A DNA stretch of 22,580 bases from CAYFMH01 sp964344165. Lineage in GTDB: Bacteria > Patescibacteriota > Gracilibacteria > UBA4473. Positions 14,427-21,191 of this stretch are shown here, piece after piece (positions within the stretch are counted from its first letter, which is position 1; each line of letters opens with the position of its first letter). The notes beneath the pieces are model-generated. The model was given only the letters and a program-made list of their open reading frames with translations. It had not been told where the DNA came from and searched no databases. A program made the position numbers and the translations under genes. The stretch lies in NCBI GenBank assembly GCA_964344165.1, contig CAYFMH010000022.1, positions 1-22,580 on the forward strand, in the 5' to 3' direction.

Positions 14427-14465
14427 TTTTAAAAAGGTTAAAAAACAACGATTTTCATTTTTCAA

Positions 14466-14999
14466 TTAATTATCAAGAAGGTGCCTAACAGCACCATCAC
14501 AATCAACTAAACTTCCATTTCCTCTTCGACTAGCCGCATTTATAGTTCCTGGGGAATATAATCCAAACTTTATTTCTCTATCCCCTGAACTATTCGTTCG
14601 GATAACAGGGCAATCTTTTCTTTTCCCATCCGGGAAAGCGACTGAAATTGCCTCTAAATTTACGCCGTTTCTGGTTAATCCGGCTTTTATCTCATCGATA
14701 GCTTCTTGGATACTTGGGGGAGGAGAATCAACATCTAACAAGTAATTTGCTGCTGCCTGTAATTCATCAGGAGCGAATGATCCATAACAATGAACTCGCC
14801 AATTAGTATCTCCATATTCGATCCTCCCTCCTTGGTTCTCTTCGGGCGTGAAGTCAAGAATACGATCTCCTAATTGAATTCTAACACAACCACTATCATG
14901 AAAATAAGTTATTGCACTTGATGCCTTTTCTCCAAGCATTTTTTTTACAGCCTCGGCTCGTTCTCCTGGAGATGAAGCTGTTTTTTCTTCATTTTCCAT
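14466..14999 (-). CDS. Hypothetical protein, 177 aa (first gene of unknown operon)
   Basis: Not recognised. Acidic helical N-terminus, then a beta-rich part (C-V-R-I-Q-L-G-D-R-I-L-D-F-T, R-I-E-Y-G-D-T-N-W-R-V-H-C), a helix with D-E-L-Q-A-A-A-N-Y-L-L, and a second mixed region ending in D-G-A-V-R-H-L-L-D-N. No signal peptide or membrane segment. ATG at 14999 follows TTTTTAACTTTTTAAAAAATG and a strong promoter 31 bp upstream. First gene of a probable three-gene minus operon running to 13061. Confidence 0.65.
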   Translation of the reverse strand: MENEEKTASSPGERAEAVKKMLGEKASSAITYFHDSGCVRIQLGDRILDFTPEENQGGRIEYGDTNWRVHCYGSFAPDELQAAANYLLDVDSPPPSIQEAIDEIKAGLTRNGVNLEAISVAFPDGKRKDCPVIRTNSSGDREIKFGLYSPGTINAASRRGNGSLVDCDGAVRHLLDN

Positions 15000-15030
15000 T
15001 TTTTAAAAAGTTAAAAATAATTATGAATTA

Positions 15031-15058
15031 CATATAGCAAAAAATATCATTTTGTCAA
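15031..15058 (-). promoter_or_regulatory. Promoter of the three-gene unknown operon
   Basis: On the minus strand, consensus -35 TTGACA (15053-15058), 16-nt spacer, -10 TATATG (15031-15036), 31 nt before the ATG at 14999. No other convincing promoter lies in the short gaps down to 13061. Confidence 0.65.
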
Positions 15059-15093
15059 CTTTTTTTTTATAAAAAAATAATTACCTTATTTTT

Positions 15094-16377
15094 ATGATGC
15101 TCGACTTCACCCAACCCAACGCCGCTCAGCTCCTCAAAGATCACCAGATCGCTCTCACCCTCGAGGAAGCACAGAACCTCCAAAAAGACGTCGGAAGACC
15201 ACTCACAATCCTCGAAGCCACCGTGCTTGGAATCCAACTCTCCGAACACTGCTCGTACAAAAGCTCACGAAAGTTCCTCAAAAAACTACCAACCAAGGGA
15301 CCATCCGTAATCCTCGGTCCAGCCGAAGATGCCGGAATCGTAGAAGTCTTCGAACACGATGGAGAAAAATACGCCATCGCCGTCGGCCATGAATCCCACA
15401 ACCATCCCTCCCAGATCGTCCCCTACGAAGGCGCTGCGACGGGAGTCGGAGGCATCATCCGAGACATTGTCTGTATGGGAGCCCGACCAGTCGGCGTCCT
15501 TGACCAGCTCCGACTGGGAGATTCTGATAAAAATGAGCAAAGAAACATTACCAATGGTGTCGTCTCAGGAATCTCCGGCTACGGAAACCCGCTCGGAGTC
15601 CCCAATATGGGAGGCGATGTATACTTCGATGAGGGGTTCGATGAAAATTGCCTGGTAAACGTGACGGCTCTAGGAGCCCTACGAAATTCTGACCTCATCC
15701 ACTCGTATGTACCCAAAAATGCCGCTGAAGAAAACTGGGATCTGATCATTATTGGAAAACCAACCGACAACTCTGGATTTGGAGGAGCGAGCTTTGCCTC
15801 TGATACGTTTGAAGAGTCAGATGACCTCGAGGCCAAAAAAGCCGCCGTCCAAGAACCAAATCCTTTTCTTGAACGACACATCATAGCGGCCACCCTCGAT
15901 CTTTTTGAGATTTTGAAGTCAGAAGACAACTACGACCAAGTCGCGTTTAAAGATCTCGGTGCCGGAGGCGTCGTCTGCGCCACGGTAGAAATCGCCGAAG
16001 GTGGCGGATTTGGCGCCGAAGTAGATCTCGATAAATTGCACAAGATTGGAAACTATCCCCCACATGTCTTCGCCTGTGCAGAAACACAAGAGCGATTCTG
16101 CTGGGCCTGCCATCCAGATTTAACACAAAAAATTATCGATCACTACAAAAAAAAATGGGAACTCGGCAAAGCGGCGGAAAAAGCCGGAGCTTCACATGTG
16201 GGCAAAGTTCGAGCCGATGGCCAATACATCGTAAAAGCCAACGGCGCAACTCTCTGTGATATATCTGCCGAACTAGTAACGAAGGGAATCCTCTACGACC
16301 GAAAATATGAGATGGCTGAACGAGAAAAAGTGAAAACAGAGGTGAAGTTTGAAAAAGGGGAAGTAGTTTTTAGTTGA
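15094..16377 (+). CDS. purL: PurL-like phosphoribosylformylglycinamidine synthase, N-terminal half only
   Basis: Clear homologue of FGAM synthase II (PurL), which converts FGAR to FGAM using ATP and ammonia delivered through PurQ/PurS. Seen: the N-terminal linker with L-S-E-H-C-S-Y-K-S-S-R-K-F-L (49-62), the AIRS domain with G-H-E-S-H-N-H-P-S (98-106), Y-E-G-A-A-T-G-V-G-G-I-I-R-D and M-G-A-R-P, then D-N-S-G-F-G-G-A-S-F-A-S and the AIRS_C domain with D-L-G-A-G-G-V, ending soon after I-L-Y-D-R-K-Y. Bacterial PurL of this type is usually about 600-750 aa with two such halves; this one is 427 aa and lacks the second. The stop falls at the domain junction, and no second half follows (ndk is convergent). 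Either a split PurL or a truncated, possibly repurposed, protein. Confidence 0.87.
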   Translation: MMLDFTQPNAAQLLKDHQIALTLEEAQNLQKDVGRPLTILEATVLGIQLSEHCSYKSSRKFLKKLPTKGPSVILGPAEDAGIVEVFEHDGEKYAIAVGHESHNHPSQIVPYEGAATGVGGIIRDIVCMGARPVGVLDQLRLGDSDKNEQRNITNGVVSGISGYGNPLGVPNMGGDVYFDEGFDENCLVNVTALGALRNSDLIHSYVPKNAAEENWDLIIIGKPTDNSGFGGASFASDTFEESDDLEAKKAAVQEPNPFLERHIIAATLDLFEILKSEDNYDQVAFKDLGAGGVVCATVEIAEGGGFGAEVDLDKLHKIGNYPPHVFACAETQERFCWACHPDLTQKIIDHYKKKWELGKAAEKAGASHVGKVRADGQYIVKANGATLCDISAELVTKGILYDRKYEMAEREKVKTEVKFEKGEVVFS

Positions 16378-16409
16378 TAGTTTTTAGTTCTTAGATTGGA
16401 TATCACTTT

Positions 16410-16440
16410 AAAAATCCGAGTTCCGAGTTCCGAGATTTTT
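16410..16440. terminator. Bidirectional terminator-like hairpin between purL and ndk
   Basis: Inverted repeat AAAAATC (16410-16416) and GATTTTT (16434-16440) encloses a tandem TTCCGAG motif. It is placed between two convergent genes, with A and T runs on both sides, so it could end transcription from either direction. The stem is only 7 bp. Confidence 0.4.
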
Positions 16441-16443
16441 ATT

Positions 16444-16914
16444 TTAATTATTCCCTGCATCTTTTTTCTCCTTCTCACTATAAACGTGCTTCCACTCGTC
16501 CTTGTCGTAGTTGAAAATCTCCTCTGGTTCAAAAAATCGCCCTACTTCCCTCTTAGCCGTCTCTACAGAATCAGAACTGTGAACCAAATTTCGTTGTGAA
16601 GAAACAGAAAAGTCTCCCCTCACCGATCCAAAGTCTGTGTTTTTAATTCCACAAATTTTCCTCACCATCTCGACGGCATTGATCCCCTCGATACAAATCG
16701 CCACGAGCGGACTAGAACTCATGAAATAAGATAACTCTTCAAAAAAAGGCTCATCCTTCACATGAGCGTAATGCTCGAGCAATACCGCTTCTTTGAGATG
16801 AATCATTTTGAGTCCTACTATTTTCAACCCTTTTCTTTCAAATCGACTAACTACTTCCGCAATCAACCCTCTCTGTACCGCATCTGGTTTGATAAGAACT
16901 AAAGATCTTTCCAT
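16444..16914 (-). CDS. ndk: Nucleoside diphosphate kinase
   Basis: Transfers the gamma phosphate from ATP to nucleoside diphosphates through a phospho-histidine, balancing NTP pools. Full length (156 aa) with the family motifs: L-V-L-I-K9-P-D-A-V-Q-R-G, G-L-K-I-V-G-L-K-M, F-F-E-E-L, S-V-R-G-D-F, and N-L-V-H112-S-S-D-S holding the catalytic histidine, then E-I-F-N-Y. A charged tail after K-H-V-Y is longer than usual. ATG at 16914 gives the usual M-E-R-S-L-V-L-I-K-P start. The upstream gap contains an AT repeat array with a TATAAT at 16967-16972 that may serve as its -10. Confidence 0.95.
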   Translation of the reverse strand: MERSLVLIKPDAVQRGLIAEVVSRFERKGLKIVGLKMIHLKEAVLLEHYAHVKDEPFFEELSYFMSSSPLVAICIEGINAVEMVRKICGIKNTDFGSVRGDFSVSSQRNLVHSSDSVETAKREVGRFFEPEEIFNYDKDEWKHVYSEKEKKDAGNN

Positions 16915-16918
16915 GGAA

Positions 16919-17035
16919 AATTAAGAATTAATTTTTTAATGAATAATGAGTAATTAGTAATGATTAATTATAGAATTACAAATAATTAAATTTCCAATTT
17001 TATTATTCATTAATCATTGTTCATTCATCATTATA
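16919..17035. repeat. AT-rich degenerate array between ndk and ssb
   Basis: Short motifs built on AATTA, TAATGA and ATTCATTA recur with small changes (GAATAATGAG, TAATTAGTAATGATTAATTA, TTATTCATTAATCATTGTTCATTCATCATTAT). The two ends are roughly inverted relative to each other (GAATAATGA versus TCATTATTC-like). Same style as the arrays at 6259-6340. No gene seen. Confidence 0.5.
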
Positions 17036-17066
17036 AAAAGAAAACCACAAGGCCCTCCTTCCTTGC
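17036..17066 (-). terminator. Rho-independent terminator of ssb
   Basis: On the minus strand, stem CAAGG/CCTTG (17062-17066 with 17049-17053) around an 8-nt loop is followed by TGG and a T-rich run. It lies 34 nt past the ssb stop. Confidence 0.5.
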
Positions 17067-17100
17067 AGTTAACTTATTTTTTGATCGAAAGCAAATCAAA

Positions 17101-17550
17101 CTAAAATGGTGCTTCTTCTGTTGGCATTTCTCCGCTTGGGATTTCTTCTGCCGAAGGTTCTGGCTCTCCTTTGTTTGGATGTTCTTCTACATCATCACCT
17201 GCCGGTGCGGCTCCTCCAGACTTCGGTGAAAGAATGATCATGTCGTCCGCAACGATTTCTGTCCGATAATGTTTTACTCCCGCATCATCTTCCCAGGTTC
17301 GAGTTCGAAGTCGCCCTTCAAAAAACACCTTAGAACCTTTTTTGAGTCGTTCTGCGACAATTTCAGCCAGTCTTCCCCAACACACCACACTGTGAAATTC
17401 TGCTTCTTCGTGCTTGGTCCCACTGGAGTCCGTCCAGGCACGGTTCGTAGCTACCCCTACGGTACATACGGATTGGTTGTTTGAGGTTTTCCTCAAGTCT
17501 GGGTCTCGTGTCAGATTTCCGATAATCTGCGCTTTGTTCAATGAGTTCAT
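17101..17550 (-). CDS. ssb: Single-stranded DNA-binding protein
   Basis: Binds ssDNA during replication, repair and recombination and recruits partners through its tail. The OB-fold covers residues 1-105: N-K-A-Q-I-I-G-N-L-T-R-D-P-D-L-R, V-G-V-A-T-N-R-A-W, E-F-H-S-V-V-C-W-G-R-L-A-E-I, L-K-K-G-S-K-V-F-F-E-G-R-L-R-T-R-T-W. Then a Gly/Pro/Glu-rich flexible tail, ending E-E-A-P-F, the acidic-hydrophobic tip expected for partner binding. 149 aa. ATG at 17550 has no Shine-Dalgarno. On the minus strand TATAGA at 17635-17640, 17 nt after TTTTTG, is a possible promoter overlapping the inverted repeat at 17641-17659. Confidence 0.95.
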   Translation of the reverse strand: MNSLNKAQIIGNLTRDPDLRKTSNNQSVCTVGVATNRAWTDSSGTKHEEAEFHSVVCWGRLAEIVAERLKKGSKVFFEGRLRTRTWEDDAGVKHYRTEIVADDMIILSPKSGGAAPAGDDVEEHPNKGEPEPSAEEIPSGEMPTEEAPF

Positions 17551-17640
17551 CTTTGATAAAAATTAAGAAATAGATAAGAACTGCCCTCGAGTGTAGAAGA
17601 AAAAATAAAGAGCGCAAATTTTTTTTCGGTTTCTCTATAC

Positions 17641-17659
17641 TTGTGTTTTATAAACACAA
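17641..17659. promoter_or_regulatory. Operator-like inverted repeat upstream of ssb
   Basis: Perfect 8-bp inverted repeat TTGTGTTT-TAT-AAACACAA. On the minus strand it falls within the spacer of the candidate ssb promoter. It could be a repressor site or, if transcribed, a hairpin. Confidence 0.4.
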
Positions 17660-17743
17660 AAATCAGTGGCGAAAAAGTTAAGAAATGTTATTTTAATAAA
17701 AAACAGGATTGACTAAAAACAATTAAAAAATACGATCAAAACA

Positions 17744-17908
17744 ATGGTAAAACTAAAAGTTATAGAAGATGATAGTACTTTTTGGAGAGAAGTCATAGAA
17801 GATGGAAGTTCACGTCCAACGAAAGCAAAAATAAACAAAACTCATGAAAAAACATTTCCTTTTCGGGAAGTAGAAGAATTTCCAGAAAGAATTGTGGACC
17901 TTTTATAA
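17744..17908 (+). CDS. Small hypothetical protein, 54 aa
   Basis: Short open frame starting MVKLKVIEDD and ending R-I-V-D-L-L. Charged and soluble in character (E-D-D-S-T-F-W-R-E-V-I-E-D; F-P-F-R-E-V-E-E-F-P-E-R). No family recognised. It has a normal ATG after AAACA and an A-rich leader, and TTGACT upstream (17709-17714) as a possible -35 element. A strong hairpin follows 12 bp after its stop, consistent with a short transcription unit. Coding status rests on the sensible composition and spacing only. Confidence 0.45.
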   Translation: MVKLKVIEDDSTFWREVIEDGSSRPTKAKINKTHEKTFPFREVEEFPERIVDLL

Positions 17909-17920
17909 AAATTTTTTATG

Positions 17921-17980
17921 AAAAATCTATCCCTCAACCTCCTGCTCCTGTCCCTCGCGTCACGGTCGAGATAGATTTTT
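17921..17980 (+). terminator. Long-stem hairpin after the 54-aa gene
   Basis: Perfect 11-bp inverted repeat AAAAATCTATC (17921-17931) and GATAGATTTTT (17970-17980). The stem continues inward through CTCAACC/GGTCGAG with one mismatch and a small bulge, leaving a C-rich loop. It ends in a T run, so it may terminate transcription, but the large structured loop is unusual. It could instead be a small repeat element or structured RNA. Confidence 0.5.
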
Positions 17981-18051
17981 GTAACTAAAGAAAAATAATG
18001 CTCGGCCAAAAAAGGCAGAGTTTTCTTGGCAATTTTTAATTTTTAAACTCA

Positions 18052-18080
18052 AATTTTTAAATAATTTCTAATTTTTAAAT
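18052..18080. repeat. Left inverted repeat of the four-helix-bundle cassette
   Basis: AATTTTTAAATAATT then TCTAATTTTTAAAT. The reverse complement of 18452-18486 has the same two blocks with an extra CTTTAAAT between them. Confidence 0.5.
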
Positions 18081-18102
18081 CTTAAACTAAAATTTTATTA
18101 AC

Positions 18103-18462
18103 ATGGATTATGATCTAGAAGAACGCACGGCTAAATTTGGAGAATCTATCATTGGTTTTTTGAGAGAAATTCCACAAGACAATGTAAACAAATCAATTAT
18201 AAACCAATTAATCCGTTCTGCCACGAGTATTGGTGCTAACTATATGGAAGCTAACCAAGCTAGTTCCAAAAAAGATTTCAAAAATAAAATTAACTATTGT
18301 AAAAAAGAAGCAAATGAAACCAAACATTGGCTCAGGATGCTAGCAAAAGCAAATCCTGAAAAATCTGACGATTGCAAATCTTTTTGGAAAGAAGCTCACG
18401 AACTAACTTTAATTTTTGCTACTACTACAAAAAACTGTGAAAAACAAAAACTTAAAAATTAG
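18103..18462 (+). CDS. Four-helix-bundle protein (S23/23S rRNA intervening-sequence-protein family)
   Basis: 119 aa of the four-helix-bundle family first found encoded in 23S rRNA intervening sequences. Family marks: the first helix E-E-R-T-A-K-F-G-E-S-I-I-G-F, the central I-N-Q-L-I-R-S-A-T-S-I-G-A-N-Y-M-E-A, then K-K-D-F-K-N-K-I-N-Y-C-K-K-E-A-N-E-T-K-H-W-L-R-M-L, and a last helix. Biochemical function is unestablished; members occur as scattered cassettes in many genomes. It is free-standing here, not in rRNA. AT-rich imperfect inverted repeats flank it (18052-18080 and 18452-18486), the right one covering its stop codon, which suggests gene and repeats travel together. Its frame is intact. 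Confidence 0.88.
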   Translation: MDYDLEERTAKFGESIIGFLREIPQDNVNKSIINQLIRSATSIGANYMEANQASSKKDFKNKINYCKKEANETKHWLRMLAKANPEKSDDCKSFWKEAHELTLIFATTTKNCEKQKLKN

Positions 18463-18486
18463 AATTTAAAGAATTATTTAAAAATT
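18452..18486. repeat. Right inverted repeat of the four-helix-bundle cassette
   Basis: TTAAAAATTAGAATTTAAAG followed by AATTATTTAAAAATT; inverted partner of 18052-18080. It overlaps the TAG stop of the four-helix-bundle gene. The AT-rich composition raises the chance of coincidence, but two long blocks match in order. Confidence 0.5.
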
Positions 18487-18573
18487 ACTCGTCAGCCGAA
18501 GTTTGTAATCATAATCTAAAACTAACGAAGGCTGAAAAATTACAAAATTAAAAATTTTCTAACTTAAACTACA

Positions 18574-20091
18574 ATGTCTGATAACAACTATGTCAAAATC
18601 TTCGACACCACCCTCCGTGATGGAGAGCAAGCCCCTGGATTCTCTATGAATCTAGAAGAAAAAGTCCGCCTCGCCGTCCAACTTGAGAACCTCGGCGTAG
18701 ACGTAATCGAAGCTGGATTTCCCATCGCCAGTCCAGATGACTTTGCCGCAGTAGAAGCCATCGCCAAGACGCTCAAAAAGACCGAAGTCTGTGGCCTCGC
18801 CCGATCAACGGAGAAAGACATCACCACCGCCTGGGAAGCTATAAAATCAGCCAAAAAGCCACGGATCCATACTTTCATCGCGACGAGCCAGATCCACATG
18901 GAACACAAACTCAAAAAATCACCCGAGGCAGTACTCGAAATGGCCACAAAAGCCGTAAAATTAGCTAAAAGTCTGTGTGATCGAGTAGATTTTTCTCCAG
19001 AAGATGCGGGAAGATCCGATCGAGACTTCCTCGTCCAAGTGATCGAGGCCGCCATCGAAGCCGGTGCCGATACCATCAATATCCCCGATACGGTTGGATA
19101 CCTCACTCCTGATGAATTCGGTGATCTCATCGGTTACCTCATCAAAAACGTAAAAAACGCCGACCAGGTAATCTTTGCCACACACTGTCACAACGATCTC
19201 GGACTCGCTGGTGCCAACTCGCTCGCCGGAGTCAAAAATGGGGCCCGACAGATCGAGTGTACCATGAACGGAATTGGTGAACGAGCCGGAAATGCCGCGC
19301 TCGAAGAGGTAGTTATGACGCTCAGAACAAGGAAAGATTTTTACGGTCTAGAAACAGGAATTCAGACAACAGAAATTTATAAAACCTCAAAACTGCTCGA
19401 ACAGATCACCGGACAACGAGTACAGGCCAATAAGGCGATCGTCGGTCGAAATGCGTTTGCGCATGAATCAGGCATTCATCAGCACGGCATGCTCGCGCAC
19501 AAAGAAACTTATGAGATCCTCACTCCCGAATCCGTCGGAGTAGAAAAAACAGAAATCGTCCTCGGTAAACACTCCGGACGCGCCGCGCTCAAGAGTCGAC
19601 TAGAAGAGATGGGCTACCAACTCAGTGATGAGAAATTGCTCGAAGTTTTTGAAAAATTCAAATCCCTCGCCGATCTCAAAAAAGAAATCAGCGATGCAGA
19701 TCTCGATGTACTCATGATGGGCGAAAAAACAGCCGAAGAAACTTGGGAACTTATAGATTTTGAAGTCACTTCTGGGGAGAATAAAACCTCTCAAGCCAAA
19801 GTCAGCCTCCGAAACAATAAAACCGATGAGACAAAAGTCTCAGAAAAATCCGGGACCGGGATGGTGGATGCCGCCTATCAAGCAATCGAGGACATCTGTG
19901 GTAAACATGGACAGCTCACTGACTTCGCCATGGATAGTGTCACGGCGGGGCTTGATGCGCAGGCGATTGTGAAGGTGCGGCTTGAGACGGATGATGGACA
20001 GATCTTCACGGCCAAATCCGGCGATTGTGATATCGTCCGAGCTTCAATTTCAGCTTATTTGAAGGTGATTAATCTGGTAGTGAAAAGATAA
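18574..20091 (+). CDS. leuA: 2-isopropylmalate synthase (LeuA family)
   Basis: Condenses acetyl-CoA with 2-oxoisovalerate in the first committed step of leucine synthesis. Catalytic TIM barrel at 1-270: F-D-T-T-L-R-D-G-E-Q-A-P-G-F-S-M (10-25) and metal ligands D11, H204 and H206 (T-H-C-H-N-D-L-G-L-A), then G-I-G-E-R-A-G-N-A-A-L-E-E-V. Linker with H-E-S-G-I-H-Q-H-G and L-G-K-H-S-G-R. A full LeuA-type regulatory domain covers about 385-505, which normally gives leucine feedback control. 505 aa is the usual length. No leuB, leuC or leuD is nearby, so citramalate or homocitrate synthase activity cannot be ruled out by context, but sequence style favours LeuA. ATG at 18574 without Shine-Dalgarno. 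Confidence 0.9.
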   Translation: MSDNNYVKIFDTTLRDGEQAPGFSMNLEEKVRLAVQLENLGVDVIEAGFPIASPDDFAAVEAIAKTLKKTEVCGLARSTEKDITTAWEAIKSAKKPRIHTFIATSQIHMEHKLKKSPEAVLEMATKAVKLAKSLCDRVDFSPEDAGRSDRDFLVQVIEAAIEAGADTINIPDTVGYLTPDEFGDLIGYLIKNVKNADQVIFATHCHNDLGLAGANSLAGVKNGARQIECTMNGIGERAGNAALEEVVMTLRTRKDFYGLETGIQTTEIYKTSKLLEQITGQRVQANKAIVGRNAFAHESGIHQHGMLAHKETYEILTPESVGVEKTEIVLGKHSGRAALKSRLEEMGYQLSDEKLLEVFEKFKSLADLKKEISDADLDVLMMGEKTAEETWELIDFEVTSGENKTSQAKVSLRNNKTDETKVSEKSGTGMVDAAYQAIEDICGKHGQLTDFAMDSVTAGLDAQAIVKVRLETDDGQIFTAKSGDCDIVRASISAYLKVINLVVKR

Positions 20092-20113
20092 TAATCTTCT
20101 GAAAGATAGATAT

Positions 20114-20800
20114 CTAGACTCCTGCGTTTTTCCGTGCTTTTTTCCCTTCTTTGTGAAGCATATCCCCTCTCCGAGTTAGGTTATTAATCACATCTGAAAT
20201 TGTTTCAGCCTCTGGTTTTTCCCCACTTTCTTCAACCACTTGAACTTCTTCCGGTGTTTCCGGCTCCTGACGAGCAAGCTGTGCTTCTACAGATTCTTGA
20301 GGTACTGCTTTTTGTTCTTTTTTGATACTTCCTCCAGCTATCTGATCAGCTAAACTGGCTAATTCTTGAGGATCGTCTATATCAAAATCACCACTAAAGT
20401 CACTAAAACCAGTATCAATGTTATCTTGTACTGTAGCGCTATCCAGATTTGCCAAACGATTTAATCCTCTCACCGCCTTTATCATTGCAAAAGCATTCAT
20501 ATTGTTGACTCCCTTATCTGCCTCTTGGAGTGCTACATTTCGTAGAGCTGTTATTTTTTTGTGAAGAGCTCTTTCTACCCCTGATACATCTTCTCCTGGA
20601 AGTGCTTTTTCGAGTGTTCGACTCACACTTAGCGCTGCGGCACCTTCCATTTTCAAGAGATTATCTTCGTATTCTCCAGAACTAACCTGTTCAGCTATCT
20701 CTCTTCTTGTTACAGCACTGAGCACTTCTTTACTAGCTTTTTGTGCTTCTTGTTGCTCAGTCTGTCCTACCGTTCGCCTTGGTCCTTCTGTATGAGACAT
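20114..20800 (-). CDS. Hypothetical protein, 228 aa, helical with acidic linker
   Basis: Not recognised. Residues 1-150 are Ala/Leu/Glu-rich and look helical (A-V-T-R-R-E-I-A-E-Q-V, E-G-A-A-A-L-S-V-S-R-T-L-E-K-A-L). Residues about 160-205 form an acidic, Pro/Glu/Val-rich linker (E-P-E-T-P-E-E-V-Q-V-V-E-E-S). The C-terminus is a basic helix ending K-K-A-R-K-N-A. No signal peptide. ATG at 20800 lies 11 bp after the gene ending at 20812, so they are probably co-transcribed. Composition suggests a scaffold or adaptor, which is inference only. Confidence 0.65.
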   Translation of the reverse strand: MSHTEGPRRTVGQTEQQEAQKASKEVLSAVTRREIAEQVSSGEYEDNLLKMEGAAALSVSRTLEKALPGEDVSGVERALHKKITALRNVALQEADKGVNNMNAFAMIKAVRGLNRLANLDSATVQDNIDTGFSDFSGDFDIDDPQELASLADQIAGGSIKKEQKAVPQESVEAQLARQEPETPEEVQVVEESGEKPEAETISDVINNLTRRGDMLHKEGKKARKNAGV

Positions 20801-20811
20801 TTTTATGGGGG

Positions 20812-21138
20812 TTATAAATTATTTAATAAAGCTTCAGCCTTAATTTTCTCTTTTTCTCGATTTTTAGCCTCGGCTTGTTTAATCATATTTTTTGCTTCTT
20901 TTTGGATAAGCTTTTCCATGATTTCTTGCTCTTTTTGGTAGTAGGTGATGACATCATCGTCGGCCTTCTCTCCTCCGGCAGCTTCTCTTTTTTGATTCAG
21001 ATCATAGAGGATTACGAGAAGCTTCTGCAGGTGGACATCGTCCAGATCCTTCGCTTTATCATAAATCTTCGGATTCACCAGAGGAAGAGCTTCGATCAGC
21101 TCTTTTATTTTTGCGAGTATTTGTGCCCGAGTCGCCAT
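20812..21138 (-). CDS. Hypothetical coiled-coil protein, 108 aa
   Basis: Not recognised. N-terminal helices (M-A-T-R-A-Q-I-L-A-K-I-K-E-L-I-E-A-L) are followed by K-L-L-V-I-L-Y-D-L-N and then a long charged coiled coil (Q-K-E-Q-E-I-M-E-K-L-I-Q-K-E-A-K-N-M). ATG at 21138 lies 21 nt below a strong promoter, and the promoter-leader is almost identical to that of the gene starting at 22465. First gene of a two-gene unit with 20114-20800. Confidence 0.65.
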   Translation of the reverse strand: MATRAQILAKIKELIEALPLVNPKIYDKAKDLDDVHLQKLLVILYDLNQKREAAGGEKADDDVITYYQKEQEIMEKLIQKEAKNMIKQAEAKNREKEKIKAEALLNNL

Positions 21139-21159
21139 TTTTTATTTGGTTATCTTAGT

Positions 21160-21188
21160 ATTATACTTCAATTTTTTATAAATTGCAA
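21160..21188 (-). promoter_or_regulatory. Promoter-leader cassette, copy 1
   Basis: Minus strand: -35 TTGCAA (21183-21188), 17-nt spacer starting TTTATAAAAAAT, -10 TATAAT (21160-21165), then GATAACCAAATAAAAAATGG up to the start codon. Repeated with few changes at 22487-22515. Confidence 0.7.
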
Positions 21189-21191
21189 ATT

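Noticed and set aside
18481..18573. TCAGCC/GGCTGA inverted repeat before leuA as a possible leucine leader or riboswitch
   Set aside because: The stem is only 6 bp with a loop of about 30 nt, there is no leader peptide rich in Leu codons, and no known riboswitch core was seen.
18588..19130. 180-residue minus frame inside leuA
   Set aside because: Ser/Arg-rich shadow of the LeuA barrel; no homology or promoter.
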